A DNA stretch of 64,000 nucleotides from NCBI RefSeq assembly GCF_010500965.1, contig NZ_QVMI01000004.1, positions 186,001 to 250,000 on the forward strand, read 5' to 3'. Every line of letters starts with the position of its first letter. Within the stretch, counting starts at the first letter, position 1. The translations under genes and the position numbers were made by a program. The DNA comes from Bacteroides sp. 51. Lineage in GTDB: Bacteria; Bacteroidota; Bacteroidia; Bacteroidales; Bacteroidaceae. Positions 9,584 through 17,858 of the stretch are shown here, piece after piece. The notes under the pieces were generated by a model that was given only the letters and a program-made list of their open reading frames with translations, had not been told where the DNA came from and made no database searches.

Positions 9584-9956
9584 GTTTCAGAAACGGATAA
9601 AAAGAAAAGAGATTTAGCTCGTTTTTCATTCTTTTCAGCAGAGAGATATAAGTCGCTGATAATTAACACGATAAAGAACGATATAAAATCAAGAAAAAAA
9701 CGATTCGACAAAAAAATATTTTTGATGCATCAAAAATATTTTTTTGTCGAATCAAAAGTTTTTCTTTGATGCATCAAAAGTTCTCTATCAACAAATAATA
9801 GTAAAATCTTTCTTCAAATAACCCCACCTTTTGTACGTTCTATTTATCCTTCTAAAATTTGAGTTTCAGATTTGAACGAAATTCGCATAAAGAAATAACG
9901 CTTTTCATGGAAATATTAATAAATTTGTAGCATAAAACTATTCAAAAAGCATAGAA
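9584..9956. repeat. AT-rich intergenic region with a 22-bp-phased palindrome array (TTTGATGCATCAAA type)
   Basis: No gene is seen here. Four palindromic units are centred at 9705.5, 9727.5, 9749.5 and 9771.5, exactly 22 bp apart. Units two and four contain TTTGATGCATCAAA; units one and three are diverged (CGATTCGACAAA and TTTGTCGAATCAAA). Bases 9702-9753 form a perfect 52-nt palindrome. The remainder leads to a promoter box at 9920. Confidence 0.85.
9920..9927 (+). promoter_or_regulatory. Candidate -7 box for the lipoprotein gene
   Basis: TAAATTTG matches TAnnTTTG, 29 bp before the ATG at 9957. No convincing -33 TTG is visible. Confidence 0.5.
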
Positions 9957-10544
9957 ATGAAAACCAAACCTTTTTTCGGAATATTGATATTATTCCTTAG
10001 CACAATCTGTTTTGTTAGTTGCAATGATGATAACAGCAATAAGTGGTATGATAGTATGTCCGATGGCGGTCCATTCTACACAGGAAGCGTATTGAGATTC
10101 TATTATGTAGACGAGGAAGGGAACGATCTGATCAATCCCGAAGATTTCAGCACGCTACCGGTTACAAGTTTAAAGCAATTGGACTCCCAGCCTGTTATTG
10201 AATCGTACGACAGGCATTATAACTATAATAACGAATATAACCATATTCAGTATAATGAATACACAGGGTTATATAACTTCTTTACTTTTGCCTTTGGAGA
10301 TTCGAGACAAAGCAATTATACATTTTATGTATATTATAAAGGGGTTGCCGACAGGATGGACGTAACTTTCCAATACCAGGATTATAAAGTTAACAGTGGA
10401 CAAGATTATATCAGTAGCACTATATCATGGAGCGTAAATGGTGTAGAGGTTTATAATATTGAAAAACCTTCAATGAGAAAATATGTCTATCTGGTTAAAA
10501 AGTCAGACGGCACCACCAGCGTTGTTATTGATGAAGAAAATTAG
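9957..10544 (+). CDS. Small putative lipoprotein of unknown function
   Basis: A 195-residue protein with an SPII lipobox: the hydrophobic leader ends ICFVSC at C22, followed by NDDN. The mature part is rich in Tyr, Asn and Asp (for example YDRHYNYNNEYNHIQYNEY) and looks like a beta-rich surface domain. It ends close to the convergent amidase gene (27 bp between stops). I do not recognise a family; small lipoproteins of this size are common in Bacteroides and often unassigned. It has its own candidate promoter, so it is probably monocistronic. Confidence 0.8.
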   Translation: MKTKPFFGILILFLSTICFVSCNDDNSNKWYDSMSDGGPFYTGSVLRFYYVDEEGNDLINPEDFSTLPVTSLKQLDSQPVIESYDRHYNYNNEYNHIQYNEYTGLYNFFTFAFGDSRQSNYTFYVYYKGVADRMDVTFQYQDYKVNSGQDYISSTISWSVNGVEVYNIEKPSMRKYVYLVKKSDGTTSVVIDEEN

Positions 10545-10571
10545 TCGTTTTTTTGACTGCCAGATTTTATC

Positions 10572-11645
10572 TTACTGCCTTTTCTTCTTATACTGCGTAT
10601 AGTCCTTCACAAACGCCTCGCACATCCAGTTTGCCAGTGCCTGACGGTTGTCATCAATCACAATGCGACGCTGATCAAGCGAATGTTGTATGTTTCCCAA
10701 TTCCACAAATACGGAAACAGGAACGGTATTATTCAATACATACAAGCTTCGTTCGCTTACTGTTCCGGTAAACCCGCGCCCGGGTTGGTGACGATTATAT
10801 TTTCCGGCAAATGTACTCTTCATGGTATTGGCCAGCTGTTTGCTTCCGGTTTTAGGCGAATGGTAGAAAAATACATCCGTTTGTTTACTCTTGCTTCGGC
10901 TATCGATATGGATAAATATTCCGCGGGCATAACCTTTACCGTCTTTCCGGTTCAGTTCGTTTATCTTGGCCGAACGCTGGTTTAAACGTGCCACCTGGCC
11001 CAGAGGGATAGCGGCTCCCATGCATGTTTCGCGCTTACTGTTTTTCAATATCCGCTCGTCGCGTATGCCATCCACTGCATCCTGAATGATGATATGAACC
11101 TTTGCCCCTTTCATCATGAGGTTCCGAGCCAGGCGTAAACCGATATCATACGCATACTCATCTTCATGCAGGTCGTGCCCATCCATCTTCCCTATCGCGC
11201 CCGGATCGGGACCACCATGTCCGCTGACTACATAAAAGGTTGCTCCTTTCAGTTCTGAAGATTTTATTTCGTACCCGGCCAACTTCTTACCGAATAAAGG
11301 TTCCCGCTTTTTGGTTCCTACCGCATAATTATCTTTCCCGGTAGGTTTGGTTTGGGGCGTCGCCTGAGGTTTTTCCTTCACGGCTTCCCCTTTCGGAGCG
11401 GTACTTCCTTTTCTGAGCGGCGGCAAGGTATATGACACCCCCATTAACAGGGAATTACCTTTTCCCAGCTTTTTCTTATTCAGTTCAATAAACTGCTTCT
11501 GATATTCCGCTCCCGGACGATTGTGCCGGATTAAAAGACTCCTTACTCCATCGCCATTTTTAGGCTTCACTTTCTCTTGTGCAAATGCAGGTGCACAAGA
11601 TAGTATCAGACTGATAAAGAGTAGAATGATTCCCTGGTACTTCAT
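10572..11645 (-). CDS. N-acetylmuramoyl-L-alanine amidase (Amidase_3), exported
   Basis: A 357-residue protein that cleaves the amide bond between MurNAc and the peptide stem of peptidoglycan. A signal peptide ends APAFA (about residue 22). A LysM-like region (GDGVRSLLIRHN to SYTLPP) and a Pro/Lys-rich linker lead to the catalytic domain from about residue 130. Zinc ligands are visible in VSGHGGPDPGAIG (H143), in the acidic DLHEDEYAYD segment (E163) and in GIFIHIDSRS. The catalytic Glu is in VSVFVELGNI. It probably acts in the periplasm in cell separation or wall turnover. Confidence 0.92.
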   Translation of the reverse strand: MKYQGIILLFISLILSCAPAFAQEKVKPKNGDGVRSLLIRHNRPGAEYQKQFIELNKKKLGKGNSLLMGVSYTLPPLRKGSTAPKGEAVKEKPQATPQTKPTGKDNYAVGTKKREPLFGKKLAGYEIKSSELKGATFYVVSGHGGPDPGAIGKMDGHDLHEDEYAYDIGLRLARNLMMKGAKVHIIIQDAVDGIRDERILKNSKRETCMGAAIPLGQVARLNQRSAKINELNRKDGKGYARGIFIHIDSRSKSKQTDVFFYHSPKTGSKQLANTMKSTFAGKYNRHQPGRGFTGTVSERSLYVLNNTVPVSVFVELGNIQHSLDQRRIVIDDNRQALANWMCEAFVKDYTQYKKKRQ

Positions 11646-11800
11646 TTTAGGTAATTAGCATATTATGCTTTCAAAAGTATAATAATTCCGCCTATATACA
11701 TAATAAATGAAGAAATTATTTACAGTTTTTTTTGTAGAGGCGGGGCTTGTGCGCCCTTGACGCCGGATGGTGAAACTAATGATACACCTGGCGGCGCTAA

Positions 11801-11885
11801 GAGGCTGTCTCAAAAGCCTTTTTCATCACGTCATTGCGAGGGTTACCAATGACGAAGTGGATTTACAGACTTATGAGACAGCCTC
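11801..11885. repeat. MITE-like 85-bp inverted repeat
   Basis: Perfect 12-bp terminal inverted repeats, GAGGCTGTCTCA and TGAGACAGCCTC, with extended similarity inward (AAAGCC against ATAAGTC), bound a non-coding interior that contains TCATTGCGAGG and CAATGACG. It lies between the amidase start and the pectate lyase stop. No transposase is nearby, so mobility is not shown. Confidence 0.75.
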
Positions 11886-11900
11886 CTACGACAAATTCTT

Positions 11901-13589
11901 TTAGAACAAACTCTTACGCTTTGCCAGTGTATCGTAGTTATTCTTCAGATCCTTCCAATCTACTTTTTTAGTTGGATCAATCCCATTGATATACTTCTCG
12001 ATATTGGTATAACCATCGTCATTGCAATCCTGCACAGCATCCGAAGCATCATTCGGATTCAAACCATACTTGGTTTCCCAAGCATCGGGCATACCATCGC
12101 CATCGGTATCTACATACGGAGTTCCAGTGTATTCGGGTAGTCCGCCTACCTGACGGATATCGGTAATGATGCCCTGCTTGTATGAGTCGGCAGGCAGTCT
12201 TCTCTTCACATACTTGGCGTCAAACTCATAATCCGCTGCATTGGCCACATAGAAAGGTTTACCTGTTCTTACCGTTTTCACGATGCGTTCATCCACAGCA
12301 TCACGTTTGGGGAAAGTTGCCCCTACATTGTCCAACACAAATTTATAGGCTTCTTTTGCCGGCATAATCGTTACATGGGCCATAGGCATGGCTTCATCCA
12401 CACGAATCTGGCTTTCGAAACGTCCGGCATTAGGTTCGTTATACACCTGCACGCCACCATCCCAGTTGTTCTTCGTTACATTAGGATAACCTTCGGTGAT
12501 ATTACCATTCACATAGGCTTTACCAAAAGTGTCGGGCTTATTCTTATCGCGACTCGATTCGGGTTTCAGAATACGGTAAGCAATCGGCTTATCCTTCGGA
12601 GTGATAGGACCCGGCTTAAAGTAGTTGTTGATAATGTTATAAAAGCTCTTTTCATCGCCACCATCTACCGAACGGTTCCACCAGTTAAATGCAATGTTAT
12701 TCACAAAGTTAAAGTCCCCATCCATACCCACAGAGGCATTACGGCTGATGTTCGATGCGAATAAGTTGCGGGCAAACATACTGTTATGTCCCCCGATCGT
12801 TGCCCCAAAAGCATGGTTATAGCAGTCCAGCGCTTCGGTAAAAGCAGAGTTCTGAATTGTGATATTCACAGTAGGCAGCTTCATTCCGTATCCATCTTCC
12901 TGACGGTTATATACATGGCGGTACATGGACATATTTTCGTCCAATCCCCAGCTAGCCGAAACGTGGTCGATCATAATATTGCCTACTCCGTTGCCCCCCA
13001 GCGCATCATCCCGGCGATTTACATCTTGCGCACCACGACGGAAACGCATATGACGGACGATGACGTCGTGTGTATCGATCAGGAAGCTCTCGCCTGTTAC
13101 ACAAACTCCATCACCGGGAGCAGTCTGTCCGGCAATTGTGATGTAAGGAGCACGAACATTGATCGGAGTTTTCAGGCGGATAATACCTGCTACGTTAAAT
13201 ACAACAATACGGGCGCCACCGGTTTCGCATGCTTCACGAAGGGTACCGGGACCTGCGTCTTCAAGAGAAGTTACAACAATGACTTTGCCTCCACGTCCGC
13301 CGGCAGTGTACATGCCACCACCTTCTGCACCGGGGAAAGCCGGAATGTCAGCTTTCAGCAAGTCTTCGGGTTTAGCCGCCCAGGGTTTATACGGACGGCC
13401 TTTAGCAGCCTCTTCCATAACAACCGGCAGAGCTTTTTCCCAAGCCTGATCGGATTTACGATCAATCTCAGCACCGAGTCTGGCACCTTCGGCCTTTACA
13501 TCTTCGGGAATAACAGGATACTGAGCAAATAAAGGCAAACAAATAGCTGCACATCCTAAAGCAGCTACCACTTTCTTCATGTAGTTCAT
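11901..13589 (-). CDS. Pectate lyase-like protein (PL1 family) with C-terminal calcium-type repeats
   Basis: The ATG at 13589 (MNYMKKVVAALGCAAICLPL) gives 562 residues; a TTG eight codons upstream is less likely. After a signal peptide ending LFAQ comes a right-handed parallel beta-helix of the PL1 type: AFPGAEGGGMYTAGGRGG, SLEDAGPGTLREA, AGQTAPGDGVC, VRHMRFRRG and IDHVSASWGLDE. The family cleaves homogalacturonan by beta-elimination. The C-terminus has thrombospondin-3-like acidic motifs (DTDGDGMPDAWE, NDDGYTNIEKYING). The GH28 gene nearby suggests joint pectin attack, although the two are not in one operon. Confidence 0.9.
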   Translation of the reverse strand: MNYMKKVVAALGCAAICLPLFAQYPVIPEDVKAEGARLGAEIDRKSDQAWEKALPVVMEEAAKGRPYKPWAAKPEDLLKADIPAFPGAEGGGMYTAGGRGGKVIVVTSLEDAGPGTLREACETGGARIVVFNVAGIIRLKTPINVRAPYITIAGQTAPGDGVCVTGESFLIDTHDVIVRHMRFRRGAQDVNRRDDALGGNGVGNIMIDHVSASWGLDENMSMYRHVYNRQEDGYGMKLPTVNITIQNSAFTEALDCYNHAFGATIGGHNSMFARNLFASNISRNASVGMDGDFNFVNNIAFNWWNRSVDGGDEKSFYNIINNYFKPGPITPKDKPIAYRILKPESSRDKNKPDTFGKAYVNGNITEGYPNVTKNNWDGGVQVYNEPNAGRFESQIRVDEAMPMAHVTIMPAKEAYKFVLDNVGATFPKRDAVDERIVKTVRTGKPFYVANAADYEFDAKYVKRRLPADSYKQGIITDIRQVGGLPEYTGTPYVDTDGDGMPDAWETKYGLNPNDASDAVQDCNDDGYTNIEKYINGIDPTKKVDWKDLKNNYDTLAKRKSLF

Positions 13590-13714
13590 AAATATGGTTA
13601 TTGGTTTATTCAATATAGACAGGACGGACGAAGAAAGTTTTTGTAATATGAAGAACGCATTTTACTTTAACTGGCGTGTGTTTCAGTTAAAACGGATTGG
13701 AAAGGAGTGATTTA

Positions 13715-13796
13715 CTGTAGGGGCGGTTCGCGAACCGCCCAATGCCCAGAATACACAGGAAACCATTTCCGGACGGTTCGCGAACCGCCCCTACAG
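13715..13796. repeat. Two-unit REP/BIME element (copy 1)
   Basis: Two palindromes, each GGTTCGCGAACC with GC-rich flanks, are joined by a 30-bp linker containing CCCAGAATACACAGGAAACC and bounded by CTGTAG and CTACAG. The same architecture and linker recur at 17775-17854. It lies between the divergently placed pectate lyase start and the rpiA stop. Confidence 0.85.
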
Positions 13797-13859
13797 CTAA
13801 TCATTTACATCAAAACCCAGCCAGAAACGAGGAAAACCGAATAATCTTAAGTTAAACCT

Positions 13860-14558
13860 TTAGATACTTAATATCTTGATATTATAGCCAATAAAAAGCC
13901 CACTTTCAATCACCCCTGTGATTTTCTTTATCTCTTTTTCCATCGAACTGTGGATAGAATCAAACCAGGCATCAAGAACAAAGTTACCGTTTTCGGTAAA
14001 GATAGGACCATCTTTTCCTTTAGCCATACGCAATATGACTTTTGTTGCTCCCAGCATTCTTAAACGTTCTTCTACATAAAGCAATGCATTGGGAAATACT
14101 TCTACCGGAACGGGGAATTTAGAACCTAAACGGTCTACAAATTTCGACTGATCGACAATGATATATGTTTCCTTGCTGTTGGCAATCAGCAGCTTTTCCT
14201 TAAACATAGCACCACCGCGACCTTTGATAAGGCTCATTTCCGGGTCCACCTCATCGGCGCCATCGAATGTCCAGTCGGGTTTCTTTTCCCAAAGCGTCGT
14301 TTGCGGAATACCAAGCTGTGTACATGTCATTGATAATTCCATTGAGGCAGGGATAACTTGTACATTGAGTTTCTCTTTCTTAATCCGCTCGGCCATAGCC
14401 AATGCAGCTACGTAAACCGTAGAACCGGAACCCATGCCAATTACATCTCCATCTTTCATTTTTGCTGCGATTTCGGCAGCCACCCGTTCTTTTCCTTCGC
14501 GGTTGATTATCGCATCCGACCATTGCAGGTTTTCGATAATCGTGTCCTTCCATTCCAT
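13860..14558 (-). CDS. rpiA: Ribose-5-phosphate isomerase A
   Basis: A 232-residue enzyme interconverting ribose-5-P and ribulose-5-P. The full set of RpiA motifs is present: GMGSGSTVYVAALAMAERI (phosphate loop), FDGADEVDPEMSLIKGRGGA (catalytic Asp and Lys region), KEKLLIANSKE and KFPVPVEV. Length matches the family. It fits functionally with the transketolase and sugar kinase upstream, but it is on the opposite strand with its own candidate promoter. Confidence 0.96.
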   Translation of the reverse strand: MEWKDTIIENLQWSDAIINREGKERVAAEIAAKMKDGDVIGMGSGSTVYVAALAMAERIKKEKLNVQVIPASMELSMTCTQLGIPQTTLWEKKPDWTFDGADEVDPEMSLIKGRGGAMFKEKLLIANSKETYIIVDQSKFVDRLGSKFPVPVEVFPNALLYVEERLRMLGATKVILRMAKGKDGPIFTENGNFVLDAWFDSIHSSMEKEIKKITGVIESGLFIGYNIKILSI

Positions 14559-14594
14559 ATAATTTGCCAGTAATGATTTAGTTTAAAAGATATG

Positions 14595-14602
14595 CAAAGG
14601 TA
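14595..14602 (-). promoter_or_regulatory. rpiA: Candidate -7 box for rpiA
   Basis: Read on the minus strand the sequence is TACCTTTG, matching TAnnTTTG, 36 bp before the ATG at 14558. Confidence 0.5.
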
Positions 14603-14688
14603 GCTATTTTAAGTACATTTCTACATCAAAGTGTCAATTATTACTGTGTTTCGAACAAATTATAGCCTTAGATTCAGGATATAGAATA

Positions 14689-14696
14689 TATTTTTG
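14689..14696 (+). promoter_or_regulatory. Candidate -7 box for the GH28 gene
   Basis: TATTTTTG matches TAnnTTTG, 30 bp before the ATG at 14727. Confidence 0.5.
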
Positions 14697-14726
14697 CATA
14701 AACTATAAATTCAAAAAACAAATACC

Positions 14727-16127
14727 ATGAAACGATTTTTAGGAGTCCTTCCTATGCTGGCATTTGCTATTATAATGCATGCAAATCCTATTGATGCGGC
14801 ATTCAAAGAAGCAGCAAAGGTTGAAAAAGAAATCAAGAAAACATCTTTCGCGAAAGCAGTATACAACATCACAGACTTTGGTGCCAAACCGGATCATGTA
14901 AGTGAACCTTGCCACGAAGCCATCAATCAGGCCATTGTAGCTTGTAGTCTGAATGGCGGAGGTACGGTAGTTGTTCCTAAAGGAACGTTCTATACGGGAC
15001 CGATTACAATGAAAAGCAACGTAAACCTACATGTTTCCGAAGGAGCAACATTGAAGTTCAGTACAGATCAAAGCCTGTATTTCCCCGGAGTAATTACCCG
15101 TTGGGAAGGGATTGACTGCTATAACGCCCGTCCGCTGATTTATGCGTACGGCGAAACAAATATTGCCGTAACCGGAAAAGGGACCATTGACGGACAAGGT
15201 TCTAACGAAACCTGGTGGCCGATGTGTGGCGCTCCGAGATATGGCTGGAAAGAAGGTATGGTAGCTCAACGCAACGGCGGACGCGAAAAGCTGTTGATGT
15301 ATGGCGAAACTTCTACCCCGATCTACAAACGCGTAATGACACCGGAAGACGGTTTACGTCCGCAAATGATCAATTTCTATTCGTGTAATACTGTTCTGAT
15401 TGAAGATGTTACATTAATAAATGCACCTTTCTGGGTAATTCATCCTTTGTTCTGCGAAAGCCTTATCGTTAGAGGTGTACAGATCTTCAACCGCGGACCG
15501 AATGGCGACGGATGCGACCCGGAATCATGCAAGAACGTATTGATAGAGAATTGTATGTTCGATACGGGCGACGATTGTATCGCTATCAAATCGGGTCGTA
15601 ACAACGACGGGCGCAAATGGGGCATCCCCAGCGAAAATATCATTGTCCGCAAATGCCAGATGAAAAACGGGCATGGCGGCGTAGTGATCGGAAGCGAAAT
15701 CTCGGGCGGTTACCGCAACTTGTATGTGGAAGATTGCGAGATGGATAGCCCCCTACTGGACCGTGTGATCCGTATCAAAACAAGTACCTGTCGCGGTGGG
15801 CTGATCGAGAATGTATTTGTACGTAACATCACCGTAGGCGAATGTAAAGAGGCGGTACTACGTATCAATCTGCAATATGAAAACCGGGAAAAGTGCCAAC
15901 GCGGGTTTACTCCTACTGTACGCAATGTACATTTAAAGAATGTGACCAGTCAAAAAAGCCAATACGGTGTATTGATTATTGGGTTGGATGATTCGAACGA
16001 TAACGTATATAATATCAGTGTAGAGGATTCGCATTTTAATAATGTAGCAAAAGACGGGAATCAGATTACAGGTGCAAAGGATGTAACGTTTAAGAACCTG
16101 TATATCAACGATAAGTTGGTAGATTAA
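14727..16127 (+). CDS. GH28 polygalacturonase-like glycoside hydrolase
   Basis: A 466-residue exported protein (leader MKRFLGVLPMLAFAIIMHA) with a pectate-lyase-like beta-helix. The N-terminal YNITDFGAKPD block and all four GH28 active-site blocks are seen: NGDGCDPESC (D261), DTGDDCIAIKSGRN (D282 and D283), NGHGGVVIGSE (H316) and RVIRIKT. The family hydrolyses galacturonic acid linkages in pectin with inversion. Together with the PL1 protein it points to use of pectin. It carries its own promoter box and is followed 3 bp after the stop by the phased palindrome array. Confidence 0.93.
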   Translation: MKRFLGVLPMLAFAIIMHANPIDAAFKEAAKVEKEIKKTSFAKAVYNITDFGAKPDHVSEPCHEAINQAIVACSLNGGGTVVVPKGTFYTGPITMKSNVNLHVSEGATLKFSTDQSLYFPGVITRWEGIDCYNARPLIYAYGETNIAVTGKGTIDGQGSNETWWPMCGAPRYGWKEGMVAQRNGGREKLLMYGETSTPIYKRVMTPEDGLRPQMINFYSCNTVLIEDVTLINAPFWVIHPLFCESLIVRGVQIFNRGPNGDGCDPESCKNVLIENCMFDTGDDCIAIKSGRNNDGRKWGIPSENIIVRKCQMKNGHGGVVIGSEISGGYRNLYVEDCEMDSPLLDRVIRIKTSTCRGGLIENVFVRNITVGECKEAVLRINLQYENREKCQRGFTPTVRNVHLKNVTSQKSQYGVLIIGLDDSNDNVYNISVEDSHFNNVAKDGNQITGAKDVTFKNLYINDKLVD

Positions 16128-16130
16128 GCT

Positions 16131-16252
16131 GCCAACGGCTTGGCACCGTACTGTCAGGAGCTTGGCACTGTACTGCCAACAGCTTGGCAAGCTACTGCCA
16201 ACAGCTTGGCTGTGCAGTGCCAAGCCGTTGGCAGTACGGTGCCAAGCTGTTA
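16131..16252. repeat. 22-bp-phased palindrome array (TGCCAA/TTGGCA type)
   Basis: Six near-palindromic units of the type GCCAACAGCTTGGCA start at 16131, 16153, 16175, 16197, 16219 and 16241, exactly every 22 bp. The spacer is mostly GTACTG or a variant. The array fills the gap between the convergent GH28 and gadB genes. Confidence 0.9.
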
Positions 16253-16278
16253 ATATCAACTTAATGTTTTGCGCAATC

Positions 16279-17673
16279 TTAGGAGTGATTGAACCCACCA
16301 GCTTCTTTTTCGGTAAATCCGTGAGTTACCGGGTTCTTTTGGAAATAATCGATACAGCGTTTCAAGTCCTCAATAAGCAGATCGGCCATATCGCGGCTGA
16401 ATCCATGACGAATCAACACACGCTGGATAACCATATCTTCACAGTTAGCCGGCAACGAATAAGAAGCAATCTGCCATCCGCGGGTACGCATACGATCTGA
16501 AAGATCATATAGGTTAAAGCCCGGATTTACATCCTTCTTCAACATCCATGCTGCACCGGGAAGTGCCGACTTACCATCATAGAGCAAATCGAACAGTCCA
16601 AGTTTCTTCACCTCTTCGGCAATGTAGATGCCATGATCCAGACAAGCCTGCTGAATACGTTTGTACCCTTCGCGGCCATGACGAATAAAGTTATAGTATT
16701 GTGCTATGATCTGTCCGCCCGGACGAGAGAAGTTAAGCGCAAAGGTCGGCATATCGCCACCCAGATAATTCACACGGAAAATAAGATCCTCGGGTAAATC
16801 GGTTTTCTCGCGCCAAACCACCCAACCCACACCCAGAGGCGAAAGTCCATATTTGTGTCCGGAAGCATTGATAGACTTCACACGGGGAAGGCGGAAATCC
16901 CACACAATATCTTCCTGAATAAACGGAGCGATAAAACCACCGCTGGCAGCATCTACGTGGATAGGAATATCCAATCCTTTTTCTTCCTGTAGTTTATCCA
17001 ACGCTTCGCTGATGGCCTTTACGTTTTCATATTCCAGCGTAAAGGTGACGCCAAATGTAGGGACAACACCAATGGTATTCTCATCCACACGCTTCAATAC
17101 CTCTTCCGGAGTCATCAACAAACGATCATGCTCCATAGGGATTTCGCGGATTTCCACATCAAAATAACGGGCAAACTTATGCCAGCATATCTGCACCGGA
17201 CCGGTTATAATGTTAGGCTTATCCGTTGGTTTACCCTCTTTTTCTCTTCTTTGGCGCCACTTCCATTTCAAAGCAAGTCCGCCCAACATGGCAGCCTCGC
17301 TGGAACCTGTAGTAGAGCAGCCAATGGTAGTTGCACTCTGTGGAGAATGCCAGAGATCGGCAAGAATATGCACGCAGCGGTTTTCAATCTCTGCCGTCTG
17401 AGGATATTCATCTTTATCAATCATATTCTTGTCCAGACACTTATCCATTAATACATGGATGTTGGAATCTAGATCCGTCTGACAGAAAGTAGCCAGGTTC
17501 TGCTTTGCATTACCATCAAGCAAGAGCTCATCGAGAAGAAGATTCCGAACCAATTCCGGATCACTCGAATTATTACATAATTTATACTTAGGAATGGCCT
17601 GGGTTGCGGCCGGTTGCGCATAATCGTCAAAAATGCTTTCACTTTTGTCGGAGTCGACTAAATGTAACGCCAT
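16279..17673 (-). CDS. gadB: Glutamate decarboxylase
   Basis: A 464-residue PLP enzyme converting glutamate to GABA while consuming a proton, so contributing to acid resistance. The cofactor lysine is K274 in [15 protein letters not shown], matching K276 of the E. coli enzyme. [13 protein letters not shown] gives the PLP-contacting Asp, and [20 protein letters not shown] is the typical phosphate-binding region. Length is normal. No GABA antiporter (gadC) is adjacent. A 15-bp palindrome upstream (17714-17728) may be an operator. Confidence 0.96.
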   Translation of the reverse strand: MALHLVDSDKSESIFDDYAQPAATQAIPKYKLCNNSSDPELVRNLLLDELLLDGNAKQNLATFCQTDLDSNIHVLMDKCLDKNMIDKDEYPQTAEIENRCVHILADLWHSPQSATTIGCSTTGSSEAAMLGGLALKWKWRQRREKEGKPTDKPNIITGPVQICWHKFARYFDVEIREIPMEHDRLLMTPEEVLKRVDENTIGVVPTFGVTFTLEYENVKAISEALDKLQEEKGLDIPIHVDAASGGFIAPFIQEDIVWDFRLPRVKSINASGHKYGLSPLGVGWVVWREKTDLPEDLIFRVNYLGGDMPTFALNFSRPGGQIIAQYYNFIRHGREGYKRIQQACLDHGIYIAEEVKKLGLFDLLYDGKSALPGAAWMLKKDVNPGFNLYDLSDRMRTRGWQIASYSLPANCEDMVIQRVLIRHGFSRDMADLLIEDLKRCIDYFQKNPVTHGFTEKEAGGFNHS

Positions 17674-17713
17674 ATCTTTTCGGGTTTAAGGGTTAATACT
17701 GTTTCTTTGTTGT

Positions 17714-17728
17714 TACTGTTAAACAGTA
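17714..17728. promoter_or_regulatory. Palindrome upstream of gadB, candidate operator
   Basis: TACTGTTAAACAGTA is a perfect 7+1+7 palindrome 41 bp upstream of the gadB start codon. Its size and position suit a dimeric regulator. The regulator is unknown. Confidence 0.4.
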
Positions 17729-17774
17729 CCGAAAAGAGATTGTTTTGGCTTTTGTGTTAAAAATTAAGTTCATC

Positions 17775-17854
17775 GTAGGGGCGCTTCGCGAAGCGCCCAA
17801 TGCACAGAATGTACAGAAAACCATTTTCAAGCGGTTCGCAAACCGCCCCTACAG
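17775..17854. repeat. Two-unit REP/BIME element (copy 2)
   Basis: It has the same layout as 13715-13796: GTAGGGGCGCTTCGCGAAGC, a linker containing CACAGAATGTACAGAAAACC, then GCGGTTCGCAAACCGCCCC and CTACAG. In the first palindrome the two halves carry paired changes (CGCTTC with GAAGCG) relative to copy 1, which preserves pairing. Confidence 0.85.
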
Positions 17855-17858
17855 CAGG

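Noticed and set aside
11801-11885. Complete insertion sequence
   Set aside because: It is only 85 bp with no transposase frame; it is at most a non-autonomous element.
12786-13532. 248-residue plus-strand ORF opposite the pectate lyase gene
   Set aside because: It is antisense to a well-supported PL1 gene, with no signal peptide, domain or promoter.
16131-16252. CRISPR array
   Set aside because: The repeated unit is about 16 bp with 6-bp near-identical spacers, and no cas genes are present; CRISPR needs longer repeats and unique spacers of about 30 bp. The same applies to 39055-39160 and 62495-62614.
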